Positions 43,052-53,310 are shown, numbered from the stretch's first letter. The stretch: DNA of 64,000 nucleotides from Rhodoferax sp. U11-2br (GCF_018619435.1 NZ_JAHFZF010000016.1:36497-100496); one strand, 5' to 3'. Numbers and translations: made by a program. Notes: generated from the sequence alone by a model not told the origin.

Positions 43052-43522
43052 TCATCGTGGCACGGTGACCAGCGCATTGATGACGGCCTCGACGTCATCG
43101 ATATTGCGGACCAGTTGCTCGATCTGCAGACTCTGTTCTTCGCTGGCCACGCAGCCTTTGAGCCAGACCCAGCGGCGTTGACCCTCGACCCAAATGCTGG
43201 TGTTGGCAAACCGACCGTCGGCCAGGATCGCCTTTTTAACACGCGGGATGATCTCCTGGTCATACAGGTAGGCGTTTGACAGTCGGCAACGGCCTGACTG
43301 GTAGCAACTGGTGCCACGCTCCGCACGCCAATGCGTTTCGGCTTGCCGCTGCGCGACGGTGATCTTGGGCTTCTCTTGCTTCGGGCAGCTTGGTATGGCG
43401 TCGGTGACTTGCAGGAACGGGTCGTTGAAGTAGTTGGCTCGGTCGTCTTCTTGGGCGCCAACTGTGACGGTGAACAAAGCGGTAAGGGTGCACGGCAGCC
43501 AGCGTGTCATGGTCAAACGCAT
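43052..43522 (-). CDS. Periplasmic protein with C-terminal BON-like domain
   Basis: The 156-residue protein has a signal peptide (MTRWLPCTLTALFTVTVGAQ), a Cys-containing linker (SCPKQEKP, GTSCYQSGRC) and a C-terminal BON-like domain (IIPRVKKAILADGRFANTS...WVWLKGCVASEEQ...VRNIDDVEAVINAL). The extra cysteines could form disulfides in the periplasm. ATG 43522 or 43510 could be the start. It belongs to the envelope BON set of the window. Confidence 0.78.
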   Translation of the reverse strand: MRLTMTRWLPCTLTALFTVTVGAQEDDRANYFNDPFLQVTDAIPSCPKQEKPKITVAQRQAETHWRAERGTSCYQSGRCRLSNAYLYDQEIIPRVKKAILADGRFANTSIWVEGQRRWVWLKGCVASEEQSLQIEQLVRNIDDVEAVINALVTVPR

Positions 43523-43564
43523 GTGAAAAAAGACGGTTAGCAGTTGCTGCGAGCAGCGCTTACA

Positions 43565-43855
43565 TCAACCTTCCTTGAGACTGTCCAGCTCGGTGGCCGT
43601 CATGGAGGGTAAGAACTCAACGATGTTGTACTCAGCAATCTGTTCCCGATGAAACGGGTCGTTCTGAATGATGCGCTCAATCTCGGCTCGGGTTGGCGCT
43701 TTGGCCAAGATGACCCCGCCCGTGCGCGGCTCCTGGCGCCCATACATCAAAAAGTGACCGCTGGCGTAGTGAGACGCCAGATAGGCCCTGTGTTCCGCCA
43801 CAAAACAGTCAACCTCAGAGAGTGGCTTGATGTAGTTCAGCAAAATGACAAACAT
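43565..43855 (-). CDS. YciI-family protein
   Basis: ATG 43855 (MFVILLNYIKPLSEVD) gives the usual YciI length (96 residues); an upstream ATG would add 19 residues. Motifs include EHRAYLASHYASGHFLMYGRQEPRTGG split around residues 21-47 and DPFHREQIAEYNIVEF near the end, with the conserved His and Asp of this ferredoxin-like fold. YciI proteins are small putative dehydrochlorinase-like enzymes of unknown role. Confidence 0.85.
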   Translation of the reverse strand: MFVILLNYIKPLSEVDCFVAEHRAYLASHYASGHFLMYGRQEPRTGGVILAKAPTRAEIERIIQNDPFHREQIAEYNIVEFLPSMTATELDSLKEG

Positions 43856-43911
43856 GACGTGATTCTTTATGTGTTTGGTTAGAGAATAGGTGCTTGCGCC
43901 CACTGAAGCCA

Positions 43912-44403
43912 TCAGACTTCACTTTTGATAAACAGTTGCTCATTCACTTCCATGCCCCACTGATGGCCAAGTTGCTCTTTGGCCAGCTGGAAACCGTACT
44001 TTTCGTACAGATGCCGCGCCGCATGGAGTTGGTCAAAAGTCCAGAGGTACACCTTGCGGTATGACTTGCTGCGACAGAAATCCATGGCGGCGCTCAGCAG
44101 CTGCTTGCCCGCGCCTGAGCCACGCAGCTTGTCAGAGACGATGAACCAACGCAGATGCGCGCCTTTGTCTTCGGCCTTTGCACCATCAATGACGATTGAG
44201 CCCAGGATCTCACCGGATGCCACGGCCAGCCACATCCCATCGCGGGTGGGATCCATATTGACGCAGAATTCGGCCAGTTCAGAGGCAACCTTGGCCTCGA
44301 ACGCCACGCCGAACCCACTGTGTTCGGCATAAAACGACGCGTGTAATTCGGCGATTCTGCCGATGGTGCCAGGCAGATAACCTGGGTAGAGGTGCATGTC
44401 CAT
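43912..44403 (-). CDS. GNAT-family N-acetyltransferase
   Basis: The 163-residue protein has IGRIAELHASFYAEHSGFG at the N-terminus, GEILGSIVIDG in strand 4, and the acetyl-CoA motif VSDKLRGSGAGKQLLSAAMD, then ARHLYEKYGFQLAKEQ. This combination is seen in MarR-associated and stand-alone GNAT enzymes. It is the first gene of the leftward small-enzyme cluster and is followed by the YciI gene. Substrate unknown. Confidence 0.87.
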   Translation of the reverse strand: MDMHLYPGYLPGTIGRIAELHASFYAEHSGFGVAFEAKVASELAEFCVNMDPTRDGMWLAVASGEILGSIVIDGAKAEDKGAHLRWFIVSDKLRGSGAGKQLLSAAMDFCRSKSYRKVYLWTFDQLHAARHLYEKYGFQLAKEQLGHQWGMEVNEQLFIKSEV

Positions 44404-44439
44404 GGATGTGTGGCCTGCCAGGTCAATCAGGATGATAAA

Positions 44440-44492
44440 GAAATGTGCCTCTAGCCCTTATGGATAAAGGGGAAGTAGCTACATATGGAATA
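44440..44492 (+). repeat. Hairpin repeat family, copy 8
   Basis: AAATGTGCCTCTAGCCCTTA, then TGGATAAAGGGG and AGTAGCTACATATGG. The hairpin is CCCTTAT with ATAAAGGG. It lies between the chemoreceptor stop and the acetyltransferase start. Confidence 0.82.
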
Positions 44493-44517
44493 GCGTTTGG
44501 CGTCACGGTTGCTCAGG

Positions 44518-46083
44518 TCAACCCATCTGGGGGTTGGTCGAGAGTTTAAAGACCGACACCACCTCCACCAGCTCCTGCGCCTGAGATTTGAGGCTGCTGG
44601 CCGCAGCGGCCATTTCCTCCACCAGGGCGGCGTTCTGCTGGGTGGCCTGGTCCATGTGGGTCACCGCCTCGCTGACCTGGGCTACGCCCTGACTTTGTTC
44701 GGAGCTGGCGGCGCTGATCTCCCCCATGATGTCGTTCACGCGGCGGATCGAGCTGACCACCTCGGCCATGGTGACACCGGCCTGGTCCACCAGCGCGGAG
44801 CCTTGTTCGACACGGTGCACACTGTCGGTGATCAGGCTCTTGATTTCCTTGGCCGCGTCGGCCGAGCGGCCAGCCAGGCTGCGCACCTCGCTGGCCACCA
44901 CCGCAAAACCGCGACCCTGTTCACCAGCGCGGGCGGCTTCCACCGCAGCGTTCAGGGCCAGGATATTGGTCTGAAAGGCAATGCCGTCGATCACGCCGAT
45001 GATGTCGGCGATCTTGCGCGAGCTGTCGTTGATGCCCTTCATGGTGGCCACCACCTGGTTGACCACCTCACCGCCCTGGATCGCCACCGTGCTGGCACTT
45101 TGCGCCAACTGGTTGGCCTGGCGGGCGTTGTCGGCGTTTTGCCGTACCGTGGCACTGAGCTCCTCCATCGATGCGGCGGTTTCTTCGAGCGCGCTGGCTT
45201 GTTGTTCGGTGCGTTCACTCAGGTTGTTGTTGCCCTGGGCAATTTCGGCACTGGCCACCGACACCCCTTGGGAGCCTTGGCGTACATGGTTCACAATGCC
45301 CGCCAACTGGTTCTTCATGGTAGACAGGGCTTGCAGCAACTGCGCTGTTTCGTCCTGGCCTACCACCTGGATGTCGGCGCTCAGGTCCCCCTCGGCCACC
45401 CGGGTGGCAACCGCCAGCGAGTTTTTCAGCGGTCCGGTGATGCCCACCGTGAGCAGCCAGGCACACAGCGCACCCAAAGCCAGGGCACTCATGGCCAGAG
45501 CCATCAGCAGATTGCGGCTGGTGTGCTCAATGTCGGCAATTTCTTTGGCACGGGTGTCCAGGTTCTGGCGCTGCACCGCCAGAAATTCACCCACCAGCTT
45601 CATGTAACCGTCGGCTGCGGGCAGGTAATCTTTCTCAAGGATGCTGTTGGCTTCCTCGACCTGGCCATCACTTTTGAGTTTGGTGACCTGGTCGCGGCTG
45701 GTCAAGTAGAGTTTTCGTACCTCGGAGATCTTGGCAAACAGGGCTTTTTCCTCTGGAGACGAGATCAGCGGTTCGATCTTCTTCAGCAGTTCGCTGGTGC
45801 TTTTGGTGATTTCGGCTGCATTGGCTGCAAAAAATGGCACCAGGCTGGCGTCGCTGCTTTTGGCCACGGCTGTGGTGCGGATCACTGCCACATTGATGTT
45901 GCGGCTCCAGTCCGAGATGTAGCGTTCTTTGGCCAGCGGTTCCTGCATCATGTCCTGGCTGGCTTGAGCCAAGCTGTTGAGCTGAACCACACTGAAGGCG
46001 GTGATCACCACCACCAGGGCCAACACCAGGGCAAAACCCAGCGCCAGACGCACACCAATTTTCAACGAAGACACCATGTTCAT
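44518..46083 (-). CDS. Methyl-accepting chemotaxis protein
   Basis: The 521-residue protein has a first membrane helix (about residues 10-32), a periplasmic four-helix-bundle sensor (about 33-190), a second helix ([20 protein letters not shown]), a HAMP domain and a cytoplasmic signalling domain. The hairpin tip [20 protein letters not shown] is canonical. There is no C-terminal CheR/CheB-tethering pentapeptide, and the ending is [12 protein letters not shown]. It reports a ligand to CheA/CheW, which are not in this window. No ligand can be named. Confidence 0.95.
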   Translation of the reverse strand: MNMVSSLKIGVRLALGFALVLALVVVITAFSVVQLNSLAQASQDMMQEPLAKERYISDWSRNINVAVIRTTAVAKSSDASLVPFFAANAAEITKSTSELLKKIEPLISSPEEKALFAKISEVRKLYLTSRDQVTKLKSDGQVEEANSILEKDYLPAADGYMKLVGEFLAVQRQNLDTRAKEIADIEHTSRNLLMALAMSALALGALCAWLLTVGITGPLKNSLAVATRVAEGDLSADIQVVGQDETAQLLQALSTMKNQLAGIVNHVRQGSQGVSVASAEIAQGNNNLSERTEQQASALEETAASMEELSATVRQNADNARQANQLAQSASTVAIQGGEVVNQVVATMKGINDSSRKIADIIGVIDGIAFQTNILALNAAVEAARAGEQGRGFAVVASEVRSLAGRSADAAKEIKSLITDSVHRVEQGSALVDQAGVTMAEVVSSIRRVNDIMGEISAASSEQSQGVAQVSEAVTHMDQATQQNAALVEEMAAAASSLKSQAQELVEVVSVFKLSTNPQMG

Positions 46084-46181
46084 AAACCGACTCCTGAGGA
46101 TGGGAAGAACAGACCAGTCGTTTGCAGTCGCCGTGGCACCGGGAAGTAACCGCAGCTATTGTGAGGGTAAATGGGTTGGCG

Positions 46182-47240
46182 TCAACACCTGGCGCGAAAA
46201 GCCGTTGGCAGTTCACCAGACCAGCGCTTGAAAGCGCGTCGGAAAGCTCTGGCATCCGAGTAACCGACCGCCTGCGCGACCTCTGCGATAGTGTTTGACG
46301 AGTTCTGCAGCAGATCGCGGGCACGTTCGAACAGAGCGGCGTCACGCAACCCACGAAAACCGACCGACTGTTTGTCCAGACGACGGCGCAAGGAGCGCTC
46401 GCTCAGGTTCAGCTGGCGTGACAGGTCGCTTTGGCTGGGGCGATCTTCGATGCCAAAACGGATGCGGTTGGACAAGGACTCCACCAGATCATGGCGCCCC
46501 ACCGGTTGCTTGAGCAAAGAATTGAGCTGCTCGCGGATCAGTCCGCAGGTGATGCGGTCGTAGCCGGGCAGGCGCGCGCCCAGCCAGTGTGACTCCAGGG
46601 TCACGCGGTTGCAACCCGCGTCAAAGCGAACCGGGCAGCGAAAGAAGTGTGTGTACACCTCCTTGTGCGCCCCGCCGTCGAATGCCAAGTCCACCCGTAC
46701 CGGCTTAAATGAGGGACCGACAAGATAACGGCTGACCGACAGCGCAGCTGCAAACGATTCCTCGATCAAAAAGGGTTCGATCGTCAGGTCAAAAATGCGG
46801 GGTACCACCTCCAGGTGCATTTCACGGCCATGGTCCTCAAAGAGGTGGCGCATCATTGCACCCGCTTCGGTCTGCCGACTCAGGCCGTAGCTGATGGCCT
46901 CGCCAAAAGTCTCGCAAGTCAACATGGCCAGGCCGGGCAGACCCCATGACACCGGCGTTTGACGCCCCCCTGCGGCCAGACCCAACGCGGGCTCCCCCAG
47001 CAGCTTCTGCGCACGCAGGATCAAGCTGCGTACCTGAAGGTGAGATAGAAGCATCTCGCGGTTTTGCAAATCCTGATGGCTGAAGCCCAATCCGCGACAA
47101 ATGCGTTCGGCCGACAGCCCGCGGTCTTCCACCAAGCCCAGCAGTGAGCGCGCTGTGTAGGGCACGATATTGGCCGCGGCTTGCATTTGGGGTGGCACGG
47201 ATGACGGTTGTGCGTGTTGGCGCTCGGTCGGGTGTTTCAT
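46182..47240 (-). CDS. AraC-family transcriptional regulator
   Basis: Start taken at ATG 47240 (MKHPTERQHAQPSS); longer frames add unlike sequence. The 352-residue protein has an N-terminal Arabinose_bd-like domain of the OruR/ArgR type (SLLGLVEDRGLSAERICRGLGF) and a C-terminal AraC DNA-binding domain with two helix-turn-helices (SQSDLSRQLNLSERSLRRRL and NTIAEVAQAVGYSDARAFRR). It is divergent from an RND efflux operon with about 280 bases between, so it probably regulates that operon. Confidence 0.9.
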   Translation of the reverse strand: MKHPTERQHAQPSSVPPQMQAAANIVPYTARSLLGLVEDRGLSAERICRGLGFSHQDLQNREMLLSHLQVRSLILRAQKLLGEPALGLAAGGRQTPVSWGLPGLAMLTCETFGEAISYGLSRQTEAGAMMRHLFEDHGREMHLEVVPRIFDLTIEPFLIEESFAAALSVSRYLVGPSFKPVRVDLAFDGGAHKEVYTHFFRCPVRFDAGCNRVTLESHWLGARLPGYDRITCGLIREQLNSLLKQPVGRHDLVESLSNRIRFGIEDRPSQSDLSRQLNLSERSLRRRLDKQSVGFRGLRDAALFERARDLLQNSSNTIAEVAQAVGYSDARAFRRAFKRWSGELPTAFRARC

Positions 47241-47517
47241 GGTTTGCCAGAAAGGGTGACTGGGACACCTCCATGATGCCCGAAGGCTCAGGTAAGGAAA
47301 CGGAGAAACCAAAATTCGTCCGAAATAGCCCCCTGCATGGCCAGATTTGTCACTAGCCAGGGTATAGGCAATCCATCTGACTCTACTGTGGCCGAAACAA
47401 ACACCATGCATGACCCGTTTGGTCCCCATGTTCGACCTAACCAGCACCTACAGTGCGTCCGCTGGCCAAAACACGTCTTTGGTCCTCCATCAAAACCCAC
47501 TAGGAAAGCAAAGCACC
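47241..47517. promoter_or_regulatory. Divergent promoter region, AraC regulator / RND operon
   Basis: The only space for both promoters. GCCAG occurs twice (47340 and 47356) flanking ATTTGTCACTA, a direct-repeat layout compatible with AraC-type binding but too short to be sure. No hairpin repeat copy is present. Confidence 0.4.
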
Positions 47518-48615
47518 GTGTTCATTCACCCCAATTACCTCTGGCAAGCCCGCCCAGCTGCGCTGACGGCTGGCATGCTGTCCCTGGCTTTTGTCCTGTC
47601 CGCATGCTCCCACAGCGATACTGCTGCAGTGGCCGATCCGGTCCGCCCAGCCTATGTGGCCACAGCCCGCAGCAGCGAGGAAGCCCTGCAGACTTTTGTC
47701 GGTGATGTCCGTGCTGCTCGACGTGCGGAGTTGTCGTTTGCGGTGGCCGGTTTGGTCACCAGCGTGACTGCGCAGGTGGGGGATGTGGTGCGCCAGGGGC
47801 AAGTCCTGGCCAGTCTGGACGATCAGCCTTTGCAAGCGCAACTGGCTGCGGCCAGTGCCGAACTGCAGCGCAGTCAAGCCCAGCTGGCAGAAGCGCAGCA
47901 TCGCGTGGAGCGGATGCGCCCGGCACAGCAGGCCGACGCCGCCAGCGCTACCGAATGGGGTGCGGTTCAGCTGGAGCTGGCCAGCGCTCAGGCCGCTGTG
48001 AATGCCGCCCAGGCGCAGCGCCAGCAAGCCGCCTGGGCTGTCGAGCAGGCCCGTCTGCGTGCTCCGATCAACGGTGTAGTTTCCCTGCGTAGCCTGGAGC
48101 CTGGTCAGGCCACCGGCCCTGGTACACCTGTACTTGCGGTGGAGGGGGGTGGACGTGAGCTCGTGATTCAGGTGCCGGGCAACCTGAACCTCAAACCCGG
48201 TCAGGCCATCACCCTGCATGGCCAGGGAGAGACATGGCCGAGTCGGGTACTGCGCAGCGCCGAACGTCTCGATGCTGGCGGTGTGCGCCAGGTCTGGCTG
48301 GCCGTGCCAGAAGCCGCGCAGCTTGGCTCGACCTGGTCTGTCGCGCTGCACAGTCTGAAACGTGGTGATGCCCAGGCGGGGGTACAGGTGCCGTTGCGGG
48401 CTGTTCTGCCAGGCAAGACCAGCCAGGTCGGCAGCGCCCTGCGGCTGGCTGCCGACGGGCAAACCCTGGAGCAGGTCACTTTGACCCTGGGTGCGGTGGT
48501 GGGTGACTGGATTGAGGTGACACAGGGTCTGCACGCGGGTGAGCAGGTGGTTGTCGCCGGTGCCCTGGCCTTGCGTGCGGGCATGAAGGTCCAGCCGGTT
48601 GTGGCCAAACTCTAA
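47518..48615 (+). CDS. RND efflux periplasmic adaptor (membrane fusion lipoprotein)
   Basis: The open frame extends to 47410, but a GTG at 47518 preceded by AGGAAAGC gives a compact lipoprotein signal ending in FVLSACS, so I prefer it (365 residues). The body has paired lipoyl segments (FAVAGLVTSVTAQVGDVVRQ), an alpha hairpin rich in Gln and Ala (about residues 105-165), and beta-barrel and membrane-proximal domains. It bridges the RND pump and its outer-membrane channel. It is followed after ten bases by the pump gene. Confidence 0.88.
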   Translation: MFIHPNYLWQARPAALTAGMLSLAFVLSACSHSDTAAVADPVRPAYVATARSSEEALQTFVGDVRAARRAELSFAVAGLVTSVTAQVGDVVRQGQVLASLDDQPLQAQLAAASAELQRSQAQLAEAQHRVERMRPAQQADAASATEWGAVQLELASAQAAVNAAQAQRQQAAWAVEQARLRAPINGVVSLRSLEPGQATGPGTPVLAVEGGGRELVIQVPGNLNLKPGQAITLHGQGETWPSRVLRSAERLDAGGVRQVWLAVPEAAQLGSTWSVALHSLKRGDAQAGVQVPLRAVLPGKTSQVGSALRLAADGQTLEQVTLTLGAVVGDWIEVTQGLHAGEQVVVAGALALRAGMKVQPVVAKL

Positions 48616-48625
48616 GGGGCGCGCC

Positions 48626-51600
48626 ATGACAAGCCTCACTGTCGCGGCCTTGCGCCGCCCTCGTTTCACCTTGCTCGCTGCCCTGGCGCTGATCCTGGCT
48701 GGCCTGTGGCTGGCGCTGGATTTTCCGTCCACTGAAGAACCTCAAATCACGGTGCGCACCGCCACCGTGCTGAGTTTTGTGCCTGGCGCTTCGGTGGAGC
48801 GCATGGAGCAATTGATAGCGCGCCCGACCGAAGAAAGCGTTCGAGGCCTGCCCGAGGTCAAACGCATCAAAACCACGGTGCGCCCGGGCTTTGTATTCAC
48901 CTATGTCGAGCTGGATCCAACCGTCTCTGCCAGTCAGTTGCCAGCCGTCTGGCAACGCCTGCGCACACGCATGAACGACCTGCAACCGTCCTTGCCCGAG
49001 GGCACGGTCGGGCCTTTGGTGGACGACGAATTTGGCAGTGTTGCGGTACTCACCATGGGTCTGACTGGGCCAGGTTACAGCGCAGGTGAGCTGCGTGAAC
49101 ACGCACGTCGCATGCGTGATACGCTGCTGCAGCTCAAAGGTGTGGAGCGGGTGTCCCTGCATGGCATCCGCGACGAGCAGGTGCAGATCCTGCTGGATGT
49201 GCCAGCCCTCGGGGCGCGTGGCATCAGCCCAGGGGTGGTGGCGCAGGCGGTGGCCCGGCGCAATGTGCTTGCGCCCGCGGGCGCCATGGATGTGGCAGGC
49301 ACCGAGATTGCGTTGTCGGTCAGTGGTGATGTGGCTAACCTGGATCAGCTGCGCAACACCCCCATCCCCTTGCCCGGCGGCGGCGTGGTGCCACTGAGCC
49401 AGGTCGCTCGTGTCGAGCGGGTAGCTCAAGACCCACCGCTGGTCGGTGCTTTTGTGAATGGTGTGCCCGCAGCGGTGATTGCGGTGTCGATGGACCCCGG
49501 GCTTAATGTTGTCAGTTTTGCCGAGCGCCTGCGTGACGAGGTACAAAGTCTGGAGTCCACGCTGCCCGCAGGTATGGCGCTGGTGCCCATTACCGATCAG
49601 GCGCAGATCGTCACCAAACAGCTCAAACAAGTGGGCCAGGTGTTCATCGAGACCACCGTCATCGTGATGGCTGTGGTGGTGCTGTTCCTGGGGCTGCGCA
49701 CCGGCTTGATCGTGGGCGCCATCGTGCCCACCACGGTGCTAGGAGCGCTTGGGCTGATGAAGCTCGCTGGCATTGACCTGCACATCATCTCAATTGGTGC
49801 CATCATCATCGCGCTGGGCCTGTTTGTGGACAACGCGATTGTGGTGGCCGAGGACATGGAGCGCCGCCTGAGCCTGGGCGAGCCGCGCGAAACGGCCGCC
49901 GCAGAGGCTGGGCGCACCATGTTTGTGCCGCTGCTGGTGTCCTCACTGGCCATCATCCTGACCTTCATGCCGCTGGTTCTGAGTCAAACCGAGATCGGTG
50001 AATACCTGCGCAGCATGGGCATTGTGATGGCCATCGCCTTATTGTTGTCGCTGTTGCTGGCCATGACGGTCACGCCGCTGCTGTGCCAGCGTTTTGCACG
50101 ACACCATGTCGAGTTGAGCCGTACCGCCAGGGTGGTGGAGGCGCTCACCGGGTGGTACCGTGGCCGGGTGCGCTGGGTGCTGGGCCACAAAGCCCTGTAT
50201 GTGGGTAGCATGGTCGTTTTGCTGGGGCTGGCAGGCTGGTTGTTCACCCAGGTTCCGTCCGAATTGATGCCCGCTTCCGAGCGCAAGCAGTTGCAAATGT
50301 CCATCGAGTTGTCCCCTGACGCCAGCCGCGCCAAAACACTTGCCATATCCGATGAGATCAGCCGTGCACTCAGTGACAAGCAGGCTTTCCCTGAGCTGGC
50401 CAGTCATGCGCTGTACATGGGTGACGGTGGCCCGCGTTTCATCCTGGCATTGAACCCGCCCACACCTGCTGCACACCGTGCTTATGCGGTGCTCACGCTG
50501 GCTCCCGGCGCCACCCATGCGGCGGCGATGGAGCTCCTGCGCAGTGGCCTGGCTCAGCGCTTTCCTGATGTGAAGTTCGAACCAAAACGGTTTTCGATGG
50601 GGTCATCTGACGCTGGGCTGGCGGTCGTGCGTCTGACCAGTGCGGACGGCACCAGCCACCGCGCTGCCGCCGAAAAGCTGCTGGCTGCCTTGCAGTCCCA
50701 GCCAGGCATGGTGGACGTGAACAGTGATGCCGAGCACGAGATTCGCCAACTCGACGTGCGCGTCGATCAGGCCCGCGCCCTGGCTGCGCATGTCAGCAGT
50801 GCCGATATCGCCAGTAGCCTGAATCTGTTGCTGGCCGGTTCGGCCATCTCACAATACCGGGACGGTGACACCGTGTTGCCGGTGCTGTTGCGCGGCCCCG
50901 GCGCACTGCGCACACGGGTGGAACAACTGGCGGCCTTGCCCGTCCAGAAAGCCGATGGCAGTGGCAGCGTGCCACTGGGTCAGGTGGCCCAGTTGCGCCT
51001 GGTGAGTCAGCCCTCGGTGATCCAGCGTTACAACCAGCAGCGCACGGTGACCGTCAGCGCCAAGAACCCGCAACTCACCGCACAAGGCATTGTGGATCGG
51101 GTGCAGCCGGTGCTGGACGAGATTCTGGCCAGCGGCAAGGTTCAGATCGCTCTGGGTGGTGAGATCGAGGAAAACGCCGACGCCAATGCCACCATCATGG
51201 CGCTGCTGCCTGCCTGCGTGGTTGCCATGTTCCTGCTGTTTGTGTGGCAGTTCGACAGCCTGCGCAAGAGTCTGATCATTCTGGCCAGCATCCCGTTTGT
51301 GGGCATTGGCGCAGCGCTGGCGCTCACCGCCACCGGCACCACGCTGACCTTTGTCGGCACGCTGGGTTTGCTGGCGCTGTCGGGCATCATCGTCAACAAC
51401 GGCGTGTTGTTGCTCGACGCCATCGAAGAAGCCCGACGCAACGGACTGCCTGCAGCGCGGGCCATTGAAGAAGCGGCGGCCAAGCGCCTGCGTCCGATCG
51501 TCATGACCAGTCTGGTTTGTACCCTGGGGCTGGTGCCACTGGGCCTGTTTGGTGGTGTGGTCTGGACCAGTCTGGCGGTGGTGATGATGGGCGGTCTGGC

Positions 51601-51679
51601 GCTGGGCACCCTGATCACGCTGGGTCTGATCCCGGCACTGTACGCCGTTGCCTACCGGGTGTCGGCCAACCAATTGTGA
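48626..51679 (+). CDS. RND-family efflux pump, inner-membrane transporter
   Basis: The 1017-residue protein has the RND plan of 12 membrane helices and two large periplasmic loops (about residues 35-330 and 545-850). Motifs include FPSTEEPQITVRTA after helix 1, GLFVDNAIVVAEDMERR in helix 4 (proton-relay Asp), and SGIIVNNGVLLLDAIEEA in helix 11. Composition fits the HAE-1-like or AcrB-related multidrug group rather than heavy-metal CzcA, which carries DFG-type signatures. ATG 48626 follows AAGGGGCG. It is operonic with the adaptor and channel genes. Confidence 0.93.
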   Translation: MTSLTVAALRRPRFTLLAALALILAGLWLALDFPSTEEPQITVRTATVLSFVPGASVERMEQLIARPTEESVRGLPEVKRIKTTVRPGFVFTYVELDPTVSASQLPAVWQRLRTRMNDLQPSLPEGTVGPLVDDEFGSVAVLTMGLTGPGYSAGELREHARRMRDTLLQLKGVERVSLHGIRDEQVQILLDVPALGARGISPGVVAQAVARRNVLAPAGAMDVAGTEIALSVSGDVANLDQLRNTPIPLPGGGVVPLSQVARVERVAQDPPLVGAFVNGVPAAVIAVSMDPGLNVVSFAERLRDEVQSLESTLPAGMALVPITDQAQIVTKQLKQVGQVFIETTVIVMAVVVLFLGLRTGLIVGAIVPTTVLGALGLMKLAGIDLHIISIGAIIIALGLFVDNAIVVAEDMERRLSLGEPRETAAAEAGRTMFVPLLVSSLAIILTFMPLVLSQTEIGEYLRSMGIVMAIALLLSLLLAMTVTPLLCQRFARHHVELSRTARVVEALTGWYRGRVRWVLGHKALYVGSMVVLLGLAGWLFTQVPSELMPASERKQLQMSIELSPDASRAKTLAISDEISRALSDKQAFPELASHALYMGDGGPRFILALNPPTPAAHRAYAVLTLAPGATHAAAMELLRSGLAQRFPDVKFEPKRFSMGSSDAGLAVVRLTSADGTSHRAAAEKLLAALQSQPGMVDVNSDAEHEIRQLDVRVDQARALAAHVSSADIASSLNLLLAGSAISQYRDGDTVLPVLLRGPGALRTRVEQLAALPVQKADGSGSVPLGQVAQLRLVSQPSVIQRYNQQRTVTVSAKNPQLTAQGIVDRVQPVLDEILASGKVQIALGGEIEENADANATIMALLPACVVAMFLLFVWQFDSLRKSLIILASIPFVGIGAALALTATGTTLTFVGTLGLLALSGIIVNNGVLLLDAIEEARRNGLPAARAIEEAAAKRLRPIVMTSLVCTLGLVPLGLFGGVVWTSLAVVMMGGLALGTLITLGLIPALYAVAYRVSANQL

Positions 51680-51687
51680 GAAACACC

Positions 51688-53172
51688 ATGTTGAAGAACC
51701 CCCCTGATATCGCGCGCAGCGCAGCAACACTGCTTGGCCTGTCAACCCTGCTGGCTGTGCTCACAGGCTGCGCCAATGTGGCGCCAGCCAGCCACTTGCC
51801 CGACATCACCCAACGCAGTGGCGTGGCACAGCAGTTGACACCGGCAGCAGCGGCAGCCGGATTGCAACTGGGCGTGCCCAGTCGCAGCTGGTGGCAAGAC
51901 CTGGCTGACCCCCGGCTCAATACGCTGATGGATCTGGCCATGGCAGGTAACCACGTGCGTCTGGCCGCGTTGGCCGCCGTCAAGGAAGCCCGTGCGATGG
52001 CCGGTGTGGCCGAGCGGGCGAGCCTGCCCCAAGGCAGTCTGAGCGCCCAGGTGCAGCGCCAACGCGCCTCCATCGCAGAGGTGGACCCTTATCAACAGGG
52101 GCTGCCACGTCCACCCGAACAGTCGCTGGCCAGCGTGGGACAGATGGTGTCCTGGGAGCTTGACTTGTTTGGCCGCCTTGGCACGGCCAGCGCCGTCGCT
52201 GAGCGCCAGGCTGATGCGGCCCGCGCCGAGGCCCATGCGGCCACTGCCTTGTTGCAAGCCGAAGTTGTGCGCCAGTATGTGCGACTGCGCCTGCACCAGC
52301 AGGAACTCCTGCAACTGGACCAGGAGTTGACCGCCTTGGGCCAACGCCAGACACAGATGCAGGCGCGGGTGGCTGCCGGTCTGGCCGATCAGCGCGAAGC
52401 CTTGGCTGTGACAGCTGAGCTGGCGCAACTGCGGGCGCAGCAGGCCCAGACCCAGGCATTGACACACGTCACCGCAGCGGCTCTGGCCACGCTGGCAGGT
52501 CGCGCACCGACCCAAACCGATGCGACTTGGCAAGCCCTGCTGGCTGTCGCTGATTTGCCAGCGGTGCCAGGCTCGGCCGGTCTGGTGCAGCCCAATGACC
52601 TGCTGGCCAATCGGCCCGACGTGGCCCGGGCTGACGCCTTGCTGCGCGCCAGCCTGGGCAACGTGGTGCTGGCTGAGCGGGCCCACCTGCCACGGCTGAG
52701 CCTCAACCTTAACGTCGGAGCCAACGCTCTGGCGGGTAAGCTGGGCAGCGCGGGTGCACTGCGTTATGCCGCCGGACCGGTGCTGCAATGGGACTGGCTC
52801 GACATGGGCCGCATCCAAGCTCAGGCCGCAGCGGCGCAGGCAGGCAGTGAACGCGCCTGGCATGGTCTGGAGCAGACGGTGCTCAAAGCGCTGGAGGACA
52901 GCGAGTCCGCCTTGCGTGGCTGGGTGGCCGCCCAGCTGATGCTGCAGCGCGCACAACAAGCAGAACAAGCGGCCCGGGCCACCGCTCAATACAGTGGTGT
53001 GCGAGCCCGTGCCGGGCTGGAGCCAGGCAGCCTGGCACAGGACCACTGGGTGCAGCAGTTGCGAGCCCAGCGCGCCACCCTGGTCGCCCAGGCGACCGCC
53101 ATCGAGAGTTTTTCCCAAGTGCAGTTGGCCTTGGGTGCCTGGCAGCCAGAGGAGGTGGTGTCCCTGCGGTAA
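51688..53172 (+). CDS. RND-associated outer-membrane channel lipoprotein (OMF)
   Basis: Start at ATG 51688, eight bases after the pump stop. The 494-residue protein has a lipoprotein signal (LLGLSTLLAVLTGCANV) and two OEP repeats (SWWQDLADPRLNTLMDLAM; LPRLSLNLNVGANAL and AAQYSGVRARAGL-like segments). It is the TolC-type exit duct of the tripartite RND system. A second OMF at 23761 serves the ABC exporter, so each pump has its own channel. Confidence 0.92.
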   Translation: MLKNPPDIARSAATLLGLSTLLAVLTGCANVAPASHLPDITQRSGVAQQLTPAAAAAGLQLGVPSRSWWQDLADPRLNTLMDLAMAGNHVRLAALAAVKEARAMAGVAERASLPQGSLSAQVQRQRASIAEVDPYQQGLPRPPEQSLASVGQMVSWELDLFGRLGTASAVAERQADAARAEAHAATALLQAEVVRQYVRLRLHQQELLQLDQELTALGQRQTQMQARVAAGLADQREALAVTAELAQLRAQQAQTQALTHVTAAALATLAGRAPTQTDATWQALLAVADLPAVPGSAGLVQPNDLLANRPDVARADALLRASLGNVVLAERAHLPRLSLNLNVGANALAGKLGSAGALRYAAGPVLQWDWLDMGRIQAQAAAAQAGSERAWHGLEQTVLKALEDSESALRGWVAAQLMLQRAQQAEQAARATAQYSGVRARAGLEPGSLAQDHWVQQLRAQRATLVAQATAIESFSQVQLALGAWQPEEVVSLR

Positions 53173-53310
53173 GCGTGCTTGGGTGGACAAGCTCCGTGAG
53201 CCTCAACGCAAGCGTAGCCTCAAACACCTGGGACAGGCTGATGGCGACAAGTCAGCCGCCCCCAAAGCCGTCAGAGTACCCAGTCCTTGTTCTGCAGGGG
53301 GCAGCGGTGT

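Noticed and set aside
44497..46149. 550-codon open frame antisense to the chemoreceptor gene
   Set aside because: Shadow of the real gene, whose translation is a textbook chemoreceptor; antisense product is His/Gln/Gly-rich without motifs.
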